A stretch of DNA of 34,627 bases from Paracoccaceae bacterium (lineage in GTDB: Bacteria > Pseudomonadota > Alphaproteobacteria > Rhodobacterales > Rhodobacteraceae): NCBI GenBank assembly GCA_016937725.1, contig JAFGVZ010000133.1, positions 1 through 34,627 on the forward strand, written 5' to 3'. The position numbers were made by a program, and so were the translations under genes. Numbering within the stretch: position 1 is the first letter of the stretch; the number at the start of each line of letters is the position of its first letter. This document shows positions 15,827 to 24,540 of the stretch, one piece after another. The notes under the pieces are model-generated. The model was not told the origin of the DNA, ran no database searches, and was given only the letters and a program-made list of their open reading frames with translations.

Positions 15827-17332
15827 TTAACTCCCCCCACCCAGAACCGCGCCGATATAGCCCTCTGGCGCGTAGAGCTGCGCTGCCGTATCGGTCAGGT
15901 AATCGGTCAACGGTCCTGCGGCGACGGTCATCAGCACGATCAGCGCCAACAGCCCCCCCACACCCGCCAACGCGACACCGGTGGCCGGGGCGGCGGGCGT
16001 TGCGTCTGCCTTCACCGCGTGGGCCTTCCAGAACACCACTGACCCGGCCTGCGCAAAGCCCACAACGGCCACCAACGATGTGATCAGCACCACGCCCCAG
16101 ACCCAAACGGACAAGGGATGATCGCGCAGCGCGTCCAGCACGAACAGTTTGCCAATGAAGCCCGACAAAGGCGGCAGGCCGGTTGTGGCAATGGCGGCGG
16201 CGAAGAACAGCGCAGCCACCAACCCCGATTGCACGATCGGCGCGCGCAGTTCCAGCGCGCAGGTTCCGCGCCGCGCCTGAACCATGTCGATCACGAGAAG
16301 CAACGCGCCCGCTGCAAGCGTGGAATGGATCAGGTAGTAAAGGGCGGCCACGGTCGCGCCCTCGGTGAAGGGGGCGATGGCGATGAACAGTGTTCCCATG
16401 GACCCGACAGCCGCAAAAGCCGCCACCCGCGCGAGCGAACCGCCCGCCATGACACCAACCATGCCGACCACGGCCGTGATTAGGGCTGCGGGCATGATCA
16501 GGTCCGAAAACAATGTCCCTGTCAGCGCCAATGACGGGCCGAAGATTAGCGTGAACACCCGCAAAACTGCATAGGCCCCAACCTTTGTCATAATGGCAAA
16601 CAACGCAGCCACGGGCGCAGGCGCATGAGTGTAGGTATTGGGCAGCCAGAAATGCAGCGGCAACAGCGCGCCTTTCACGGCGAAGACCAGCAGCACCATC
16701 GCGCCTGCCGTGCGCACCAATGCGGCATCTTCCGGCGGAAGCGTCGCGGCCTTGGCGGCCATATCCGCCATGTTCAGCGTGCCGAAGACCGCATAGATCG
16801 TGGCCAGCGAAAACACGAACAGGGTCGAGCCTGCCAAGTTGTAGATGATATATTGCACCCCCGCCTGCGTCCGCAAACGACCGCCGCCATGGACCATCAG
16901 GCCATAGCTTGCGATCAGCAGCACCTCGAAGAAGACGAACAGGTTGAAGATGTCACCCGTCATCATCGCGCCGAACAGACCGAAGAGCTGGAACTGATAC
17001 AGCGGGTGGAAATGCGCGCCGCGCGCGTCCCATTTCGTGCCGATGGAATAGATCAGCACGCCCAAGGCCAGCAGCGCGGTCAGCGTAATCATCAGCGCCG
17101 ACAGCCGGTCCATGACCATCACAATACCAAAGGGCGCGTCCCAATTGCCCATCTTGTAGACGGTGATCTCGCCGGTCGCGGCCTGCACCATGAGCATGGC
17201 GCAGATGACGGCCAGAACCGCCGTGGTCACCAGTGACAGCGTGCGCTGAATGGCCAATTGATCTCGGAACAACAAAAGCGCCGGGGCCATGACCGCCGTG
17301 ATGATCAGCGGCAAAACCATGAAATGCGTCAT
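15827..17332 (-). CDS. mrpD: Na+/H+ antiporter subunit D (MrpD/MnhD/PhaD)
   Basis: A 501-residue integral membrane protein related to the proton-pumping subunits NuoL/M/N of respiratory complex I. It has about 14 hydrophobic segments and the key charged residues of that fold: FFEVLLIASYGLM holds the conserved membrane glutamate (about residue 133), and LLVFAVKGALLPLHFWLPNTYTHAPAPVAAL gives the lysine and histidine of the channel region. With MrpA it probably forms the ion path. It overlaps mrpC by four bases at 17329-17332. Confidence 0.95.
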   Translation of the reverse strand: MTHFMVLPLIITAVMAPALLLFRDQLAIQRTLSLVTTAVLAVICAMLMVQAATGEITVYKMGNWDAPFGIVMVMDRLSALMITLTALLALGVLIYSIGTKWDARGAHFHPLYQFQLFGLFGAMMTGDIFNLFVFFEVLLIASYGLMVHGGGRLRTQAGVQYIIYNLAGSTLFVFSLATIYAVFGTLNMADMAAKAATLPPEDAALVRTAGAMVLLVFAVKGALLPLHFWLPNTYTHAPAPVAALFAIMTKVGAYAVLRVFTLIFGPSLALTGTLFSDLIMPAALITAVVGMVGVMAGGSLARVAAFAAVGSMGTLFIAIAPFTEGATVAALYYLIHSTLAAGALLLVIDMVQARRGTCALELRAPIVQSGLVAALFFAAAIATTGLPPLSGFIGKLFVLDALRDHPLSVWVWGVVLITSLVAVVGFAQAGSVVFWKAHAVKADATPAAPATGVALAGVGGLLALIVLMTVAAGPLTDYLTDTAAQLYAPEGYIGAVLGGGS

Positions 17333-17685
17333 TGGCCGCGCTCCTCTGGCGTGACCTCTGGGGCCTCGTTCTCCATGTCCAGCTTATCGGTGCCGCCATT
17401 CAGATAGGCCGTCAGCGCCATGATGACCGCGACCGCCGTCATGCCGAAGGCGATCACGATGGCGGTCAGCGTCAGGGCTTGCGGCAGCGCGTCGGTATGC
17501 GGGCTATCCACATACAGAAGCGGCGGCGAATTCAGCATCAACCGTCCGCTGGCGAACAGGAAGAAGTTCACCGCATAGGCCAGCAGCGACAAGCCCACGA
17601 TAACCGGAAAGGTCCGCATCCGCAGCATCAGGTAAGTGCCCACCGCCGTCAACGATCCGATAATGATTGCAACCAGTAGTTCCAT
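17329..17685 (-). CDS. mrpC: Na+/H+ antiporter subunit C (MrpC/MnhC/PhaC)
   Basis: A 118-residue, three-helix subunit homologous to NuoK. The characteristic piece is ALPQALTLTAIVIAFGMTAVAVIMALTAY in the third helix, preceded by a central helix with LSLLAYAVNFFLF. The ATG at 17685 is chosen because the family N-terminus begins MELLVAIIIG; the frame is open to 17736 but that part overlaps the end of the upstream gene. AAGGA within the end of mrpA acts as the ribosome site. It overlaps mrpD by four bases. Confidence 0.93.
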   Translation of the reverse strand: MELLVAIIIGSLTAVGTYLMLRMRTFPVIVGLSLLAYAVNFFLFASGRLMLNSPPLLYVDSPHTDALPQALTLTAIVIAFGMTAVAVIMALTAYLNGGTDKLDMENEAPEVTPEERGQ

Positions 17686-17689
17686 GATC

Positions 17690-20539
17690 TTAGCTATCCT
17701 TGGTGGCAGAGCGGATCGCGCCGCCATCCGTGACAATATCCATCGGGTCGGTATTGACCGGCTGATCGGGGTCGGCAGCCACGCCCATGCGCGACAACTC
17801 CGCCAGCGCCAGCATGACCGCGCCCAGAACCGTCAGGAACACGCCCACGTCAAACGCCATGGCTGACGCCAGTTCGAATTTCGACAGGGGCGGGATGGTG
17901 ACATAGCCAAAGGTGCTTTTCAGGAACGGGTAGCCAAAGAACCAGCTTGCAATGCCCGTGGCCGCCGCCGTCAGAATGCCCACCGCGATCATGCCGTGAT
18001 AGGCAAAGCGCTGGCGCGATTGCGCCCATTCAAGCCCCGATGCCATGTATTGCATCAGCACCGCGACCGCAACGACCAGACCGGCGATGAACCCGCCGCC
18101 CGGCTGGCTATGCCCGCGCAGGAAGATGAACGCGCCCACCACGATCGCAATGGGAAGCACCGCGCGCGTGGCCACGACCATCATCAGCGGGTGGCGGTCG
18201 CCGATCTTGACATGGTCCTTCGCCATCTCGCGCAGGCGCTTGCCGCCCGCGCTGCGCATAAGCGCCGCGACCATGGCGAAAATCGAAATGCCTGCAATGC
18301 CCAGAACGATGATCTCGCCAAACGTATCAAAGCCGCGGAAGTCGACAAGGATCACGTTCACCACGTTATTGCCCCCACCGCCGGTGTAGGAGTTCTCCAG
18401 GAAATACCAGCCGATATTGTCGGGCTCGCGCCGCAGAAGCGCATACATCAACGCGCCAATCCCAAGGCCCGCCCCTGCCCCGATCACCGCGTCGCGCGTG
18501 CGCCGGGCGGGGCTGCTTTCCTTGGGCGTTTCCTTGGGGAGGAAATACAGTGCGAGCAACAACAGGATGACCGTCACCACCTCCACCGACAATTGCGTCA
18601 GGGCCAAGTCGGGCGCGGACAGGTAGGCAAAGGCGACCGACAAGATAAGCCCCACCACGCCCATCAATACCAGCGACAGGTAGCGGTTGCGGTGTAGGAA
18701 CGCCAAGGCAGTCGTCGGCACCATGATCAGCACGAAACCAATGATCGAGGCATTGGTCATGGGCAACATGGGCCGTGCGCCTTGCAGGTAATCGGCGCTG
18801 AAAAACGCACCCGCCACGATCACCACGCAAGCGGCGGTGAAAATGGCCAAGTAGCGCGACATCGCCCCGTCATGCAGCAAGTCGGTAAACCACGTGAAGA
18901 ACCGGGTAATTCCACCCAACAAAGCGTCGAAAATCGCCTTCGCCTCTGGCCGGGGGGCGGCGATCCACGCACGGTCCAGCCCCTTGTGCAGCAACAGCAG
19001 CACAGCGCCCGTGGCGACCGCGATCATCGACATGATCAGCGCCGCATTTACCCCGTGCCACAGCGCAAGCGAATAATAAGGCAGCTCATCCGCCTGCGTC
19101 ACGGCTTTCGACACGGTTTCGACCAAAGCGCCCGCCATGGTTTTCGGGAACAGACCGATCAGAATGACCAGCACTGCCAAGAACGCAGGCGCAACCCACA
19201 TCCCAAAGCCCGGATCATGCGGCTTGGCCGGATAGTCGTCGCGCTTCGGGCCAAAGAACACATGGAACACGAAGCGCAGGCTATAAGCGACAGAGAAGGT
19301 CGCCGCGATGGTCGCCATGACCATGAACAGGGTCGAGGTATGCGCGGCCTCGTGCAGCATCATTTCCTTGGACAAGAACCCGTTGAAGGGTGGCAGGCCC
19401 GCCATGGAAAACGCGGCAATCGTGCCGATGGTAAAGGTCACGGGCATCAGGAACCGCAAGCCGCCAAGACGTTTGATGTCGCGAGTCTTGGCCTCGTGGT
19501 CGACGATCCCGGCTGTCATAAACAGCGCCGCCTTGAAGGTCGCGTGGTTAATGATGTGGAATACCGCCACCACCGCCGCAATCTCGGTGCCTAGCCCCAA
19601 AAGCATGGTAATCAGGCCCAAATGGCTGACGGTCGAAAACGCCAGCAGGCCTTTCAGATCATCCTTGAACAGCGCGATCACCGCACCCAGCGTCATGGTG
19701 ATTAGCCCCGCGCCCGCCACAAGGTAAAACCACAGGTCGGTGCCCGACAGCACTGGCCATAGCCGCGCCATCAGGAACAGGCCCGCTTTGACCATCGTGG
19801 CCGAATGCAGATAGGCCGAGACGGGCGTGGGCGCGGCCATGGCGTGCGGCAGCCAGAAATGGAACGGGAATTGCGCGGATTTGGTGAAGGCGCCCAGCAG
19901 GATCAGCAGCAGCGCGGGCACATAGAGATCGCTTTCCTGAATAACCTCGCGGTTTTCCAAGATCACGGTCAGGTCGTAGCTGCCCGCGATATTGCCAAGG
20001 ATCAGCATCCCCCCGATCAGCGCCAAGCCGCCCATGCCGGTCACGGTCAGCGCCATGCGCGCACCTTGGCGACCTTCGGGCAGGTGCTTCCAATAGCCGA
20101 TCAGCAGGAAGGACGACAGCGAGGTCAATTCCCAGAAAATGAGCAAAAGCAGGATGTTGTCGGACAGAACGACCCCCACCATCGCGCCTTGGAACAGCAG
20201 CAAATAGGTGTAGAACTGATCCATCGGGTCGCTTTTATACAGGTAAAAGCGCGCGTAGATGATGATCAGCAGCCCGATCCCAAGGATCAGCCCGGCGAAC
20301 ATGAAGCCCAAACCGTCAAGGAAGAAATTTACGTTCAGCCCCAGCGCGGGCAGCCATTCAAACCGGGCTTGCACCACCTCTCCATTCAGCACGGCGGGCA
20401 GGTGCGACAGCAAGCCCAACAGGGCCAGCAATGTCACCGCGCCGGTGGCTGTGGCGCAGGCATTGCGCCCAGCGCGCAGCATCAGGCCGGGAAGGAGCGC
20501 GCCCAGAAAAGGAAGCGCTGCGATCAGGGCAAGAGACAT
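17690..20539 (-). CDS. mrpA: Na+/H+ antiporter subunit A fused to subunit B (MrpA-MrpB)
   Basis: A 949-residue membrane protein. Residues 1-110 match the NuoL N-terminal domain and 120-420 the antiporter core (FWELTSLSSFLLIGYW, LLGAFTKSAQFPFHFWLPHAMAAPTPVSAYLHSATMVKAG and so on). The MrpA-specific C-terminal part is near 600-690 (APDLALTQLSVEVVTVILLLLALYFLP), and the last 150 residues are the MrpB domain (RAVLPIAIVVGAFIFLRGHSQPGGGFIAGLV near 780-815). There is no separate mrpB, so the operon is the six-gene type. It is the promoter-proximal gene; the ribosome site at 20539 is weak (GGAAAAAA). The conserved PHFWLPHA region and membrane glutamates are intact. Confidence 0.95.
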   Translation of the reverse strand: MSLALIAALPFLGALLPGLMLRAGRNACATATGAVTLLALLGLLSHLPAVLNGEVVQARFEWLPALGLNVNFFLDGLGFMFAGLILGIGLLIIIYARFYLYKSDPMDQFYTYLLLFQGAMVGVVLSDNILLLLIFWELTSLSSFLLIGYWKHLPEGRQGARMALTVTGMGGLALIGGMLILGNIAGSYDLTVILENREVIQESDLYVPALLLILLGAFTKSAQFPFHFWLPHAMAAPTPVSAYLHSATMVKAGLFLMARLWPVLSGTDLWFYLVAGAGLITMTLGAVIALFKDDLKGLLAFSTVSHLGLITMLLGLGTEIAAVVAVFHIINHATFKAALFMTAGIVDHEAKTRDIKRLGGLRFLMPVTFTIGTIAAFSMAGLPPFNGFLSKEMMLHEAAHTSTLFMVMATIAATFSVAYSLRFVFHVFFGPKRDDYPAKPHDPGFGMWVAPAFLAVLVILIGLFPKTMAGALVETVSKAVTQADELPYYSLALWHGVNAALIMSMIAVATGAVLLLLHKGLDRAWIAAPRPEAKAIFDALLGGITRFFTWFTDLLHDGAMSRYLAIFTAACVVIVAGAFFSADYLQGARPMLPMTNASIIGFVLIMVPTTALAFLHRNRYLSLVLMGVVGLILSVAFAYLSAPDLALTQLSVEVVTVILLLLALYFLPKETPKESSPARRTRDAVIGAGAGLGIGALMYALLRREPDNIGWYFLENSYTGGGGNNVVNVILVDFRGFDTFGEIIVLGIAGISIFAMVAALMRSAGGKRLREMAKDHVKIGDRHPLMMVVATRAVLPIAIVVGAFIFLRGHSQPGGGFIAGLVVAVAVLMQYMASGLEWAQSRQRFAYHGMIAVGILTAAATGIASWFFGYPFLKSTFGYVTIPPLSKFELASAMAFDVGVFLTVLGAVMLALAELSRMGVAADPDQPVNTDPMDIVTDGGAIRSATKDS

Positions 20540-20683
20540 CGGCGTTTTTTCCGTTTTTTATGGTCCGCGCACGTTCAAGCACGCAGCGCAGAGGGAATGG
20601 GCGCGAAAAAGAGTTCGCCATTCATCAAATACCGCCATGATGAAAGTCAAGGCAAACCGGCGCGATTCCGGATAAAACCGGAG
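20540..20683 (-). promoter_or_regulatory. Gap between ggpS and mrpA; presumed mrp promoter region
   Basis: This 144-bp stretch lies downstream of ggpS and upstream of mrpA, both on the minus strand. It has T/A-rich tracts near 20545-20560 just ahead of mrpA and a weak CCGG-ATAAAA-CCGG hairpin near 20667-20681 after ggpS, without a T run. A separate mrp promoter is likely but I could not pick out confident -35/-10 boxes. Read-through from ggpS is also possible. Confidence 0.35.
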
Positions 20684-22210
20684 TCAGGCGGCAGGCGCAG
20701 GGGCGATTTTCGGCCCCGTGCCGTGGCGTTCGCGCTGAAGCGTGCGGAAATGCGCAATCTCGGAATGGGTCCACGCCGCAATGTCCCATGTGCGCGCCGA
20801 CCGGCGAAGCGCGGCCATACGCGCGCTGGCCTCTTCCATACCCATGGCCAGCGCTTGCTCCAACCCGGAATCCATCGACGAATGCGAAAACGGGTTCACG
20901 GGGATGGCGCCGTCCAGTAGCACTGCGCAGCCCGCAAATTCCGACAGGATGAGCGCGCCGGGATTGGTCAGATCGCGCGCGGCGCAGAATTCCGACGCCA
21001 CAAGGTTCAGCCCATCGGCCAAGGGCGTAATAGACGCAATATCGGCGGCGCGGTAATAGGCCACAAGCTGCGCCAGAGGAATCGCTTGGCTGACCAGCGT
21101 CACCGGTTGCCAATCGAAGCTGCCGAACGTGCCGTTAATGCGCCCGACAAGCGATTCAATCGCCTCCTGCACCTCGGCATAGGCGGTCATGTTGCGGTTT
21201 GCCCCGACCGAAACCAGCATCAACCGCACCTTGCCGCGCAGGTCGGGGCGGCGCTCTAACAAGCGCCCGAAGGCTTCCAATTGTTCGATATTGCCTTTGG
21301 TGTAATCCGTGCGCGACACCGACAGGATCAGCTTCGTGTCGCCCAGTTCGGCGCGGATTTCCCGCACCCGCTCGGCCACTTCGGGCTTGTTCGCCAATTT
21401 TTCGATATAGTCGAAATTCACCCCCACCGGGTTGGTGTGCACGCAGGTTGTCGCCCCCATATGCTCCAGCATCAGCGGCATGCGGCGGTCATTCAGCGCC
21501 ACGCCCGTGGCAGACAGCGTGCTGGGCGTTTCCGCCTCTGATACCAGCCGCGCGCCCTTGATGGACCGCACGACGGCGGCAAAATTCTGAGCATAGCGCG
21601 GAATGTGAAAGCCCACGCTGTCGCAGGTCATCAGGCTGTTGATGATCTCTTCGCGCCACGGCAGCACGTTGAACATATCCGGGCCCGGAAAGGGCGTGTG
21701 GTGGAAAAAGCAGATCGTGGCGTTGGGTTTTAGCTGGCGCAGATAGCCCGGCACCAGCCACAAGTTATAGTCATGAATCCAGATCACGGCATCATCTGTG
21801 GCCTGCTGTGCGGCGGCTTCTGCAAACAGCCAGTTCACCGCGCGGAAGGTTGGCCAATCGACCGGGTCGTAATTATAGCGTTCCTTGAAGCCGTGCAGGA
21901 TAGGCCAGAAGGCTTCTTTACTGGTCACATGGTAGAAGCTTTTGACCTGTTCCTTGGTCAAAGGCAGCCGACTGACCGAATAAGTGCCAAAACTGTCCGA
22001 AATTTCGATCACGCGCTCGAATTCCGGGTTGGCAGGGTCTTCGGCCTCTTTCCACGCCACCCAAGCACCGCGATCCGCCTGCCCCAAAAACCCTTTCATC
22101 GTTGGCACAATGCCGTTCGGGCTGGAGTTTTCGCGGTAATGCACCTTCCCGTCCTCGATCACCTCCTCGTAAGGTTGGCGATGGTAGACGATTACAAGAT
22201 CCGATTTCAT
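20684..22210 (-). CDS. ggpS: Glucosylglycerol-phosphate synthase (GgpS)
   Basis: A 508-residue GT20-family glycosyltransferase. It aligns by eye with cyanobacterial GgpS rather than OtsA: shared pieces include LVIVYHRQPYEEV, YRENSSPNGIVPT, FYHVTSKEAFWPILH, WIHDYNLWLVP, FFHHTPFPGPDMFNVLPWRE and ITPLADGLNLVASEF. The family joins ADP-glucose to glycerol-3-phosphate, giving glucosylglycerol phosphate for the compatible solute glucosylglycerol. SRTDYTKGN (299-307) is the donor-site motif. The ATG at 22210 has GGAG eight bases upstream; the frame is open to 22504 but that part is a shadow of the phosphatase. It overlaps the phosphatase gene by four bases. OtsA activity is a remaining alternative. 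Confidence 0.88.
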   Translation of the reverse strand: MKSDLVIVYHRQPYEEVIEDGKVHYRENSSPNGIVPTMKGFLGQADRGAWVAWKEAEDPANPEFERVIEISDSFGTYSVSRLPLTKEQVKSFYHVTSKEAFWPILHGFKERYNYDPVDWPTFRAVNWLFAEAAAQQATDDAVIWIHDYNLWLVPGYLRQLKPNATICFFHHTPFPGPDMFNVLPWREEIINSLMTCDSVGFHIPRYAQNFAAVVRSIKGARLVSEAETPSTLSATGVALNDRRMPLMLEHMGATTCVHTNPVGVNFDYIEKLANKPEVAERVREIRAELGDTKLILSVSRTDYTKGNIEQLEAFGRLLERRPDLRGKVRLMLVSVGANRNMTAYAEVQEAIESLVGRINGTFGSFDWQPVTLVSQAIPLAQLVAYYRAADIASITPLADGLNLVASEFCAARDLTNPGALILSEFAGCAVLLDGAIPVNPFSHSSMDSGLEQALAMGMEEASARMAALRRSARTWDIAAWTHSEIAHFRTLQRERHGTGPKIAPAPAA

Positions 22211-22986
22211 AGCGGCAACTCCGGTGGGGTTGGGTGCAAGGTATGGGCATGGATGGCCTCTATGATCCCGCCCGCGCCGATCTGGCGGCAGCGATGGGCC
22301 CTCGGCAAATGCGCGGTCGCGGCAAGCAATTCGGGCTCCGATCCGCCCACAAGCGCGCCGTGCAGCCCGGTTTCGAACATGGACAGATCGTTGAGCGTGT
22401 CGCCTGCTACTAGCACCTGTTCGGCATTCAGCCCAAGATGAGAGATCAGGCGCAGAAGCGACGGGCCCTTGCTGACACCCTTGGGTAGCACATCGACAAA
22501 GCACCCGTGCGAGACGATGATATCGACCTCCAGCCCGTCCAGAACCGACAAAGCGGCGCGGTCGAACGCGCTGTTGTATTCATAGGACAGGCGATGACGA
22601 AAGGGCGCATCTTGCAAGCGCAGACCTGTCACAGACTCAAGCCGCGCCCGAATCTCGGCATCCAGCCCATGCCACGCTTGCGCGATCGGCGCTTCCAGAT
22701 CGGGGAGCGGGTGCACGCGACCATCGGTAAAACTTGCGATAGTCGTCCCGACATCGCCAATCACAAATTCCGGCGAAGGCACATCACCCTTGGCGCATAA
22801 ATCTGCAATAAAATCCGGGTCACGCCCGGTAACGAAGACAAGCTGCACATCGGGTTGCGCGCGCAGCCATGAATAAAGCAGGTTTCGATGCGTGGCGCTG
22901 CCGCCCAGAAAGGTTCCGTCAAGGTCGGTCGCCAGCACCATGCGGGTGCTTTGCCCGGCGATGGGGCGTTTCGATAAAATTTCCAT
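22207..22986 (-). CDS. HAD-IIB phosphatase, probable glucosylglycerol-phosphate phosphatase partner of GgpS
   Basis: A 259-residue HAD-superfamily phosphatase of the sucrose-phosphatase-like type. Motif I is ATDLDGTF (Asp21, Asp23), motif II lies in FVTGR (51-55), motif III includes Lys173 in PKGVSKG, and motif IV is GDTLND (Asp196, Asp200). Its four-base overlap with ggpS (ATGA, 22207-22210) points to dephosphorylation of glucosylglycerol phosphate. In several other proteobacteria the equivalent HAD and GgpS parts are one protein (GgpPS), while cyanobacteria use an unrelated phosphatase. The start is uncertain: ATG at 22986 has no clear ribosome site, nor does the ATG at 22941 just before motif I. 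Confidence 0.82.
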   Translation of the reverse strand: MEILSKRPIAGQSTRMVLATDLDGTFLGGSATHRNLLYSWLRAQPDVQLVFVTGRDPDFIADLCAKGDVPSPEFVIGDVGTTIASFTDGRVHPLPDLEAPIAQAWHGLDAEIRARLESVTGLRLQDAPFRHRLSYEYNSAFDRAALSVLDGLEVDIIVSHGCFVDVLPKGVSKGPSLLRLISHLGLNAEQVLVAGDTLNDLSMFETGLHGALVGGSEPELLAATAHLPRAHRCRQIGAGGIIEAIHAHTLHPTPPELPL

Positions 22987-23062
22987 ACCATGAAGATGGG
23001 ATGGGCTTGCTCAAGTTCCAACCCGATGCGGGCCCAGACGACCCGAAACAGAGCGCAAAACA

Positions 23063-23114
23063 AAGGCCGCCCATAATCTGAGCGGCCTTAAGCATTCTTG
23101 CCTAAAAATTAGGC
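23063..23114 (-). terminator. Terminator hairpins after the cold-shock gene
   Basis: Read on the minus strand, the cspA-like stop is followed by a small hairpin (GCCTAA/TTAGGC arms, 23100-23105 and 23109-23114) and then a stronger one with perfect 8-bp arms AAGGCCGC and GCGGCCTT (23063-23070 and 23082-23089) followed by TGTTTTG. The second is the likely intrinsic terminator. It also separates this transcript from the phosphatase gene. Confidence 0.75.
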
Positions 23115-23121
23115 TAAAATA

Positions 23122-23328
23122 TCAGGCGAGTGCCAGGTTCGACGCGGATTCGCGGCCGTCGCGGCCTTTTTCCAGATCGAAGGTCACTTTCTGACCATCA
23201 TCCAGACCGCGCAGACCAGCGCGCTCAACAGCGGAAATGTGCACGAACACATCCTTGGAACCGCCATCGGGTTGAATGAAGCCAAAACCTTTGGTTGCGT
23301 TGAACCATTTCACGGTGCCAGTAGCCAT
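23122..23328 (-). CDS. Cold-shock protein, CspA family
   Basis: A 68-residue single-domain nucleic-acid-binding protein. It has the two RNA-binding motifs KGFGFI (about 13-18) and VFVHIS (about 27-32), and the usual opening TGTVKWFNATKGFGFI. The ATG at 23328 is fixed by AGGAG seven bases upstream; an in-frame start at 23358 is not supported. Such proteins bind single-stranded RNA and melt structure, and family members may be cold-induced or constitutive. A 132-bp untranslated region separates it from the gap gene on the same strand. Confidence 0.95.
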   Translation of the reverse strand: MATGTVKWFNATKGFGFIQPDGGSKDVFVHISAVERAGLRGLDDGQKVTFDLEKGRDGRESASNLALA

Positions 23329-23358
23329 GTGAATTCTCCTAAATATATCACTGCCCAC

Positions 23359-23490
23359 GACATTGCGGCAGTTCGGCTCAGTCAGTGCAAGATCGAGATC
23401 ACTGTGGCCGATGAAGGAGAACAGAGTCGATAGAGGTAACGTCGCTGCGTCTTCATACAGAGGCGCGCCACACCTAGCAAGGAAATTCGC
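23359..23490 (-). promoter_or_regulatory. Upstream region of the cold-shock gene
   Basis: The 162 bp between the gap stop and the csp start hold a possible promoter: minus-strand TTGCAC near 23388-23394 with an ill-defined -10, and TGATATATT just before the AGGAG site. A long leader is typical of cold-shock genes, but no conserved cold-box could be identified by eye. I see no separate coding sequence here. Confidence 0.3.
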
Positions 23491-24474
23491 TTAGCCAAAT
23501 TGCGCCACCCGCGCGGCCATATCCAGCATGCGGCACGAAAAGCCCCATTCGTTGTCATACCAGCCGAACACACGCAGCATCCCGCCTTCGGTTTGCTGCG
23601 TCTCTGGCAGCGCCATGACAATGCTTTCCGGGCGGGCCCGCAGATCGGTCGACACGAGCGGCCTGTCCGTCCAGCCAATAACACCGCCGGCCTGTTGCAG
23701 CGCAGCGTTCACCTCGGCCACACTCGGGCGGCGATCCAGCATTACGCACAAATCGACCGCTGAAACCGATGCTGTCGGCACCCGCACCGCCGCACCCAGC
23801 AAACGCCCTTCCATTTCGGGCAAGACCCGCTCGACCAGCTTTTGCGCGCTGGTCGTGGTCGGCACCATCGACAGCGCCGCGGCGCGCGAACGCGCCAGAT
23901 CACCGCGCGGCGCGTCGACCGTGGGCTGGCTACCGGTGTAGCAATGCACCGTGGTCATAAACCCCGTGGCAATGCCCCAGTGATCGTGCAGGAACTTGGC
24001 CAATGGTGCCAGCGCATTCGTCGTGCAGGACGCGTTCGAGATCAGCTCATGCGCAGGCGTCAGGACATGATCATTCGCCCCAAGCACCACCGTGACCTCT
24101 GCCGCGTCAGAGGGGCCGGAAATCAGCACCCGCCGCGCACCTGCCCGTATACCCCGACGGGCCACCTCTGTCCGGTCGGCGCGGCCCGTGCATTCCATGA
24201 CAAGGTCAATATCGGACAGGTCCAGCTCTGACAGGTCAGACTTGTGTGTCAGGCGCAGCGTCGTATCGCTAACACGAAACTGACCGTCCCCGGTGGAAAC
24301 CGGATGCGCTAACCGGCCGAAAACACTGTCATATTCGAACAGGTAAGCGCAGGTCTCGGCATCTGCGATGTCGTTGATTGCGACGATCTGCACATCCGGC
24401 CAACCGCCTTGAAGCCAAGCCCGTAGCACCGTCCGCCCGATCCGGCCAAAGCCGTTGATCGCCACGCGTATCAT
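23491..24474 (-). CDS. gap: Type I glyceraldehyde-3-phosphate dehydrogenase
   Basis: A 327-residue NAD-dependent GAPDH-like enzyme. The N-terminus INGFGRIGR (7-14) is the NAD-binding loop; Asp35 in INDIAD favours NAD. The active site has Cys150 in SNASCTTN and His177 in TVHCYTG, and the substrate loop PTTTSAQK follows near 205. The C-terminal WYDNEWGFSCRML is standard. It is slightly short and somewhat diverged (for example HCYTGSQPTVDAPRGDLARS in place of the more usual HSYTNDQ form), so it may be a second, specialised GAPDH, or erythrose-4-phosphate dehydrogenase. It starts 66 bases after bhcD with no T-tailed terminator between them, so it could be part of the bhc transcript. Confidence 0.88.
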   Translation of the reverse strand: MIRVAINGFGRIGRTVLRAWLQGGWPDVQIVAINDIADAETCAYLFEYDSVFGRLAHPVSTGDGQFRVSDTTLRLTHKSDLSELDLSDIDLVMECTGRADRTEVARRGIRAGARRVLISGPSDAAEVTVVLGANDHVLTPAHELISNASCTTNALAPLAKFLHDHWGIATGFMTTVHCYTGSQPTVDAPRGDLARSRAAALSMVPTTTSAQKLVERVLPEMEGRLLGAAVRVPTASVSAVDLCVMLDRRPSVAEVNAALQQAGGVIGWTDRPLVSTDLRARPESIVMALPETQQTEGGMLRVFGWYDNEWGFSCRMLDMAARVAQFG

Positions 24475-24494
24475 GTCTGTGTCCCCTGCCCTAT

Positions 24495-24529
24495 CGGCAC
24501 TTTCGCGCAGTTAGCCCCGGCGCGTGCCG
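24495..24529 (-). other. Hairpin between bhcD and gap
   Basis: Arms CGGCAC (24495-24500) and GTGCCG (24524-24529) with an inner GCGC pairing (24505-24508 and 24520-24523). There is no T run on the minus strand, so it looks like a processing or stability element rather than a terminator. It lies in the 66-bp gap between bhcD and the GAPDH gene. Confidence 0.4.
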
Positions 24530-24540
24530 AGGCGCAAGGC

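Noticed and set aside
19805-20920. Plus-strand open frame of 371 codons across mrpA and into ggpS
   Set aside because: Low-complexity Gln/His/Arg composition, no ribosome site, antisense to well-conserved MrpA.
22211-22504. N-terminal extension of ggpS that could make it look fused
   Set aside because: The added residues are an out-of-frame shadow of the HAD phosphatase gene, and GgpS homologues begin at the ATG at 22210.
23491-24474. ArsJ-associated GAPDH of arsenate detoxification
   Set aside because: No arsJ, arsR or other arsenic gene nearby; the sequence also fits an ordinary type I GAPDH.
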